DNA of 9,555 nt from Burkholderiales bacterium (GTDB lineage Bacteria > Pseudomonadota > Gammaproteobacteria > Burkholderiales > Burkholderiaceae_C), in assembly GCA_947462175.1 (NCBI GenBank), contig CANHOE010000085.1, positions 1 through 9,555 of the forward strand, in the 5' to 3' direction. Shown one piece after another: positions 6,384 to 9,555 of this stretch (the stretch's first letter is position 1; each line of letters opens with the position of its first letter). The position numbers and the translations under genes were made by a program. The notes below the pieces were generated by a model. That model saw only the letters and a list, made by a program, of their open reading frames with translations, ran no database searches and had not been told where the DNA came from.

Positions 6384-8635
6384 ATTCCAGTCTTCCCGCC
6401 ATAGACGAAGCCACGACGCAGCCCCGCGTGCTGCTGGTTGACGATGATGAAGTCAACCTGCTGCTGACCTCGATCGCACTGCGCGAGCGGGGTTTCGTGA
6501 TCACCGAGGCGGCCAGTGGAGAGCGTGCGCTGGCACTGCTGCGGGACTCGCAGCCCGACGTCGTTGTGCTTGACGCGTTGATGCCCGGCATGGACGGATT
6601 CGAGACCTGCAGAGAACTGCGTCGCCTCTCCGCCTTCGCGTCATTGCCTGTGCTGATGTTGACCGGCCTCGACGATGAGGCATCGATCAACCGTGCTTAT
6701 GAGGCCGGTGCCACCGACTTCTTTGTCAAATCCAACCAGTGGAGCCTGCTCGACGGTCGACTGCGTTACCTGCTGCGCTCTTCTCGCACTCGCCTCGAAC
6801 TCGAACTGAGTCAGGCCCGCCTTGCTCGCGCGCAGGACTTGGCACGGATGGGAAGCTTCGAGTGGAAGGTCGGCTCACCAGAGCCTGTGTTCTCGACCGA
6901 AGCGTTGCGCGTCTTCCAATTCGACCCCGGCACCTCATTGCCGTTTCGCGATCTGTTGCGGATGATGCCGAAGGAAGAGCGGCGCGGAAAACGCACGCTG
7001 CTCAGCGAAACGCTGCAAAGCCAGGGCAATCTCACACGGGACATTCCGTTGGTGCTGCCCGATGGCCAAGTGCACATCATCCACACTGAAGCATCCCCGG
7101 AACTCAACGAGCACGGTCAACTGGTCGGCTACACCGGCATCGTGCAGGACGTGACGGACCGATGGAATGCCGAGCACAAGATCCGCCAGCTGGCAAATTT
7201 CGACTCGTTGACCGGTCTGCCCAACCGCAATCAGCTGATCGAACGCACGGAGCGAGCACTCGATGCGGCGCGCCGGATGGGTCACCAGGTGGGACTGCTG
7301 GTGATCGACCTGGACCGCTTCAAGGTCATCAACGACACGCTTGGCCATGGTGCCGGCGACGATCTGCTGATCGAAGTGGCTCGTCGCCTGCGCTCATGCG
7401 TACGACACTCGGATCAGGTCACCGACAACCTGCTCGACTCGATGGGCACGCGCGCCTTCCGCACGCTCGAAGCCATGTGCCGCTTGGGCGGTGACGAATT
7501 CGTTGCGCTGCTGCCCGAAGTCATCGACGAACACGACGCCGAAATTGTGGCGGCGCGCGTGCTGGAGCAGATGCGTGCGCCGATCCACGTGGCCGGCCAG
7601 GAATGCTTCGTCACGGCTTCAGTCGGCATTGCGCTGTTCCCACGCGACGGCAGCAACGTAGCGGAGCTGATCCGAAACTCCGACGTGGCGATGTTCGCTG
7701 TCAAGGCACAGGGACGCAACGCCGCCACCGTTTACCGGCCCCAACTGGCTGGCAAAGGGCGCGAAAAGCTCGAACTCGAAAGCGCCCTGCACAAGGCCAT
7801 CGAACGCGACGAGCTGGTGCTTTATTACCAACCGAAGATCGATGTGCGTGGCGCCCGCATGGTGGGTGTCGAGGCGCTGATGCGCTGGCAGCGTGGCAAC
7901 ACGCTCGTGCCACCCGGAGAGTTCATTCCGCTGGCAGAAGAAAGCGGTTTGATCCGGCCGCTCAGCGAATGGGCCATTCGTGAAGCGGCCCGCCAGGCCA
8001 GGGTTTGGCTCGATGCGTTTGGCTTTGCCGATTCGATCGCGGTCAACTTGCCCAGCCGGATGTTCGACCGAGGCGACCTGGTCGAGATGATCCATGAGGC
8101 GGTGGTTTCCAACGGGGTTCCACACCACTCGCTGGTGCTCGAGATCACCGAGAACTCGCTGATGAAGGACCTGCAAAGCGTGATTCCTTCGCTGCACCGG
8201 CTCAACGAGATTGGGGTCGAGATTTCGATCGATGACTTCGGCACGGGCTATTCGTCGCTGGCCTATCTGACCACCTTGCCGATCAGCGAGCTGAAGATCG
8301 ACCGCGGCTTCATTCGCGATCTCGGCATGACGCCGCAGAGTTCCGCCGTCGTCACAGCCATCATCGCGCTGGCGCGCTCGCTGGGGCTGCGCGTGGTGGC
8401 CGAGGGTGTCGAGAACCTGCGTCAGATGGAGGTGCTGCATCGACTCGGCTGCGGCGTGATGCAAGGCTTCCTGTTCAGCAAGCCCAAGCCTGCTGACGAG
8501 ATTCAAGCTTGGTTGGAAGGCACAGTGCTGCCTCGAACGGCCTCGTGGATCGGGTTGGCGACTGACGAAGTGTCGAGCGAGCCTTCGCGCAACTTGACCC
8601 CCAAGCCCGTGCGTACACCCAACAACGCGAGCTGA
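6380..8635 (+). CDS. Response regulator with REC-PAS-GGDEF-EAL domains, c-di-GMP cyclase/phosphodiesterase
   Basis: A 751-residue soluble enzyme for synthesis and/or hydrolysis of c-di-GMP under phosphorylation control. Receiver (about 15-135): acidic pocket Asp21-Asp23, phosphoacceptor Asp65 (VVLDALMPG), Thr95 and Lys117, with Ser following the Lys instead of the usual Pro. PAS (about 152-260) has the LARMGSFEWKV opening. GGDEF (about 270-453): FDSLTGLPNR, DLDRFKVINDTLGH and an intact GGDEF at 370-374. An RxxD (342-345) like the product-inhibition I-site lies 24 residues before GGDEF instead of 5, because of an insertion. EAL (about 465-715): EALMRW (498-503), Asn556, EITE (588-591), DDFGTG (618-623), Lys639, Glu675 and Gln695, so the metal-binding and catalytic set looks complete. 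Both activities are therefore possible; which dominates cannot be read from the sequence. The start overlaps the Hpt stop by 4 bp with no strong Shine-Dalgarno sequence, pointing to translational coupling. Confidence 0.93.
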   Translation: MNSSLPAIDEATTQPRVLLVDDDEVNLLLTSIALRERGFVITEAASGERALALLRDSQPDVVVLDALMPGMDGFETCRELRRLSAFASLPVLMLTGLDDEASINRAYEAGATDFFVKSNQWSLLDGRLRYLLRSSRTRLELELSQARLARAQDLARMGSFEWKVGSPEPVFSTEALRVFQFDPGTSLPFRDLLRMMPKEERRGKRTLLSETLQSQGNLTRDIPLVLPDGQVHIIHTEASPELNEHGQLVGYTGIVQDVTDRWNAEHKIRQLANFDSLTGLPNRNQLIERTERALDAARRMGHQVGLLVIDLDRFKVINDTLGHGAGDDLLIEVARRLRSCVRHSDQVTDNLLDSMGTRAFRTLEAMCRLGGDEFVALLPEVIDEHDAEIVAARVLEQMRAPIHVAGQECFVTASVGIALFPRDGSNVAELIRNSDVAMFAVKAQGRNAATVYRPQLAGKGREKLELESALHKAIERDELVLYYQPKIDVRGARMVGVEALMRWQRGNTLVPPGEFIPLAEESGLIRPLSEWAIREAARQARVWLDAFGFADSIAVNLPSRMFDRGDLVEMIHEAVVSNGVPHHSLVLEITENSLMKDLQSVIPSLHRLNEIGVEISIDDFGTGYSSLAYLTTLPISELKIDRGFIRDLGMTPQSSAVVTAIIALARSLGLRVVAEGVENLRQMEVLHRLGCGVMQGFLFSKPKPADEIQAWLEGTVLPRTASWIGLATDEVSSEPSRNLTPKPVRTPNNAS

Positions 8636-8638
8636 GCG

Positions 8639-9555
8639 ATGGGAAACATGACACCGCCGACCAAGGGCGGCGTCGCGGCAGATGCACCCGGCACTGCCAC
8701 GGCCGCCTCTGCTGAGGCGCGCTCAGCGCAACTGGCCAAGGCGGCTCTGCGTCGGTTGGCTCAGGACAAGCTGGAGCCGACTCCGGACAACTACGCGCGG
8801 GCCTACCAGGCCGAGCAGGGGATCGCTCCGACTGCGGGCGACTCGCTGGCCGGACTGATCGAGTCCATCGTCCGGGGCATCGAGCGTGGCGGCAAGCAGT
8901 GGACGCTCGCGCGCAAGAAGGACAGCCTGCAACGTGTGCTGAGCGGCAGCCGCGGCGATGCCAACCGGCTGCAGCAGCGTCTGCGGCAATTGGTCAGCAG
9001 TTGGGAAACCGACAATCCTGCCGACGCGGCCGCTGCGCCCGAGGCCCAAGAAGCCTTGACCGAAACGGCAGCTGCGGCGCCAGAGCCGCCGCTCAGCGTG
9101 GAGTCGGCAAGCGGCATAACGGCCGCGATCGATTCGGCGAGCAGCGCAGCCGATGCATCTCCCCGTGTGGTTGCTGCGCTCGGCCAGACGGTGGTGCGCG
9201 CCCTGCCAGCGAAAGACAGCAACGGCGACCTTGCCGCTGCCATTGCGCAGGCGGCGCAGCGTATCCAGAGTGAAGGCGCCAGCGAAACGGCGGCGAGTGA
9301 GCTTGAGGGCCTGTGCGAGCGGGCGGATTGGGTGCTGCAACACCGTGAGCACCTTTTCGAGCAGATCAGCGGCCTGTGCATCGAACTGACGGCCAGCCTG
9401 ACCGATCTGGCCGAGGACGACAGCTGGGCGCGCGGCCAGTGCGATGCGATGCGGCTGACCGTGGAAGAAGGCTTGACCGCGCGCGGCATCAAGTCGGTCA
9501 GCGAACTGCTTCGCACCACGCGCGTCAAGCAGGCCGAACTGCGCAGCGAGCGCGA
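8639..9555 (+). CDS. N-terminal part of a probable diguanylate cyclase (cut by window end)
   Basis: The frame from ATG 8639 stays open for 305 codons to the window edge. It starts 3 bases after the stop of the GGDEF-EAL gene, so it belongs to the same operon. A second ATG three codons later (8648) is also possible; GCGAG at 8627-8631 favours the first. After a low-complexity Ala/Thr-rich leader comes ALRRLAQDKLEPTPDNYARA (residues 36-55), a segment I associate with the N-termini of betaproteobacterial GGDEF proteins. An Ala/Glu-rich linker (about 130-185) follows, then a mostly helical region with Trp, Cys and charged residues (about 215-305). No membrane segment is seen. The catalytic GGDEF domain, if present, lies beyond the window, so the cyclase function is inferred from the N-terminus and from the neighbouring c-di-GMP enzyme. 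Confidence 0.7.
   Translation, partial: MGNMTPPTKGGVAADAPGTATAASAEARSAQLAKAALRRLAQDKLEPTPDNYARAYQAEQGIAPTAGDSLAGLIESIVRGIERGGKQWTLARKKDSLQRVLSGSRGDANRLQQRLRQLVSSWETDNPADAAAAPEAQEALTETAAAAPEPPLSVESASGITAAIDSASSAADASPRVVAALGQTVVRALPAKDSNGDLAAAIAQAAQRIQSEGASETAASELEGLCERADWVLQHREHLFEQISGLCIELTASLTDLAEDDSWARGQCDAMRLTVEEGLTARGIKSVSELLRTTRVKQAELRSER

Noticed and set aside
8723..9528. Minus-strand frames of 209 and 241 residues opposite the last gene
   Set aside because: The + strand frame from 8639 is continuous to the edge, tightly follows the operon and has a recognisable N-terminus. The minus frames are Ser/Arg/Ala-rich shadows.

Overview
The window is a gene-dense, high-GC block made almost entirely of signal-transduction genes. 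The GC-rich codon third positions, GTG starts and protein style (an ANTAR regulator beside a HisKA_2-type kinase, multi-domain c-di-GMP enzymes, and a cyclase N-terminus of a type I associate with betaproteobacteria) suggest a betaproteobacterium, probably Burkholderiales. This is a judgement from sequence style, not a database match. No transposase, integrase, tRNA, rRNA or CRISPR array was seen.

Left part (1-4085, + strand): a very large, apparently soluble multi-PAS histidine kinase, whose 5' end may lie outside the window, is followed 125 bp later by a receiver-ANTAR response regulator. A HisKA_2 kinase beside an ANTAR regulator is the EutW/EutV-type arrangement, in which phosphorylation drives RNA binding and transcription antitermination. 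The RNA target is not evident here.

Middle (4111-5427, - strand): a membrane-anchored histidine kinase with one N-terminal transmembrane segment, a PAS-like region and a phytochrome-type HisKA/HATPase core. It converges on the ANTAR gene with only 25 bp between the stop codons. Upstream of it is a 497-bp divergent spacer (5428-5924) with no convincing gene. The spacer holds a perfect 9+2+9 bp inverted repeat near the kinase start and two small hairpins before the opposite gene, one covering that gene's Shine-Dalgarno sequence.

Right part (5925-9555, + strand): a tightly packed operon. A stand-alone Hpt protein overlaps by 4 bp (ATGA) a receiver-PAS-GGDEF-EAL protein with intact cyclase and phosphodiesterase motifs. 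Three bases later comes the start of another gene, cut by the window edge, whose N-terminus resembles those of betaproteobacterial diguanylate cyclases.

Inferred logic: the membrane kinase, which has no receiver or Hpt of its own, may exchange phosphate with the receiver of the GGDEF-EAL protein and the free Hpt protein, setting c-di-GMP levels. The multi-PAS kinase would feed the ANTAR regulator and so act at the RNA level. Any link between the two branches rests only on gene proximity. All families are known. The unusual details are a degenerate ATP-lid motif in the large kinase, a 19-residue insertion just before the GGDEF motif, and the structured leaders.
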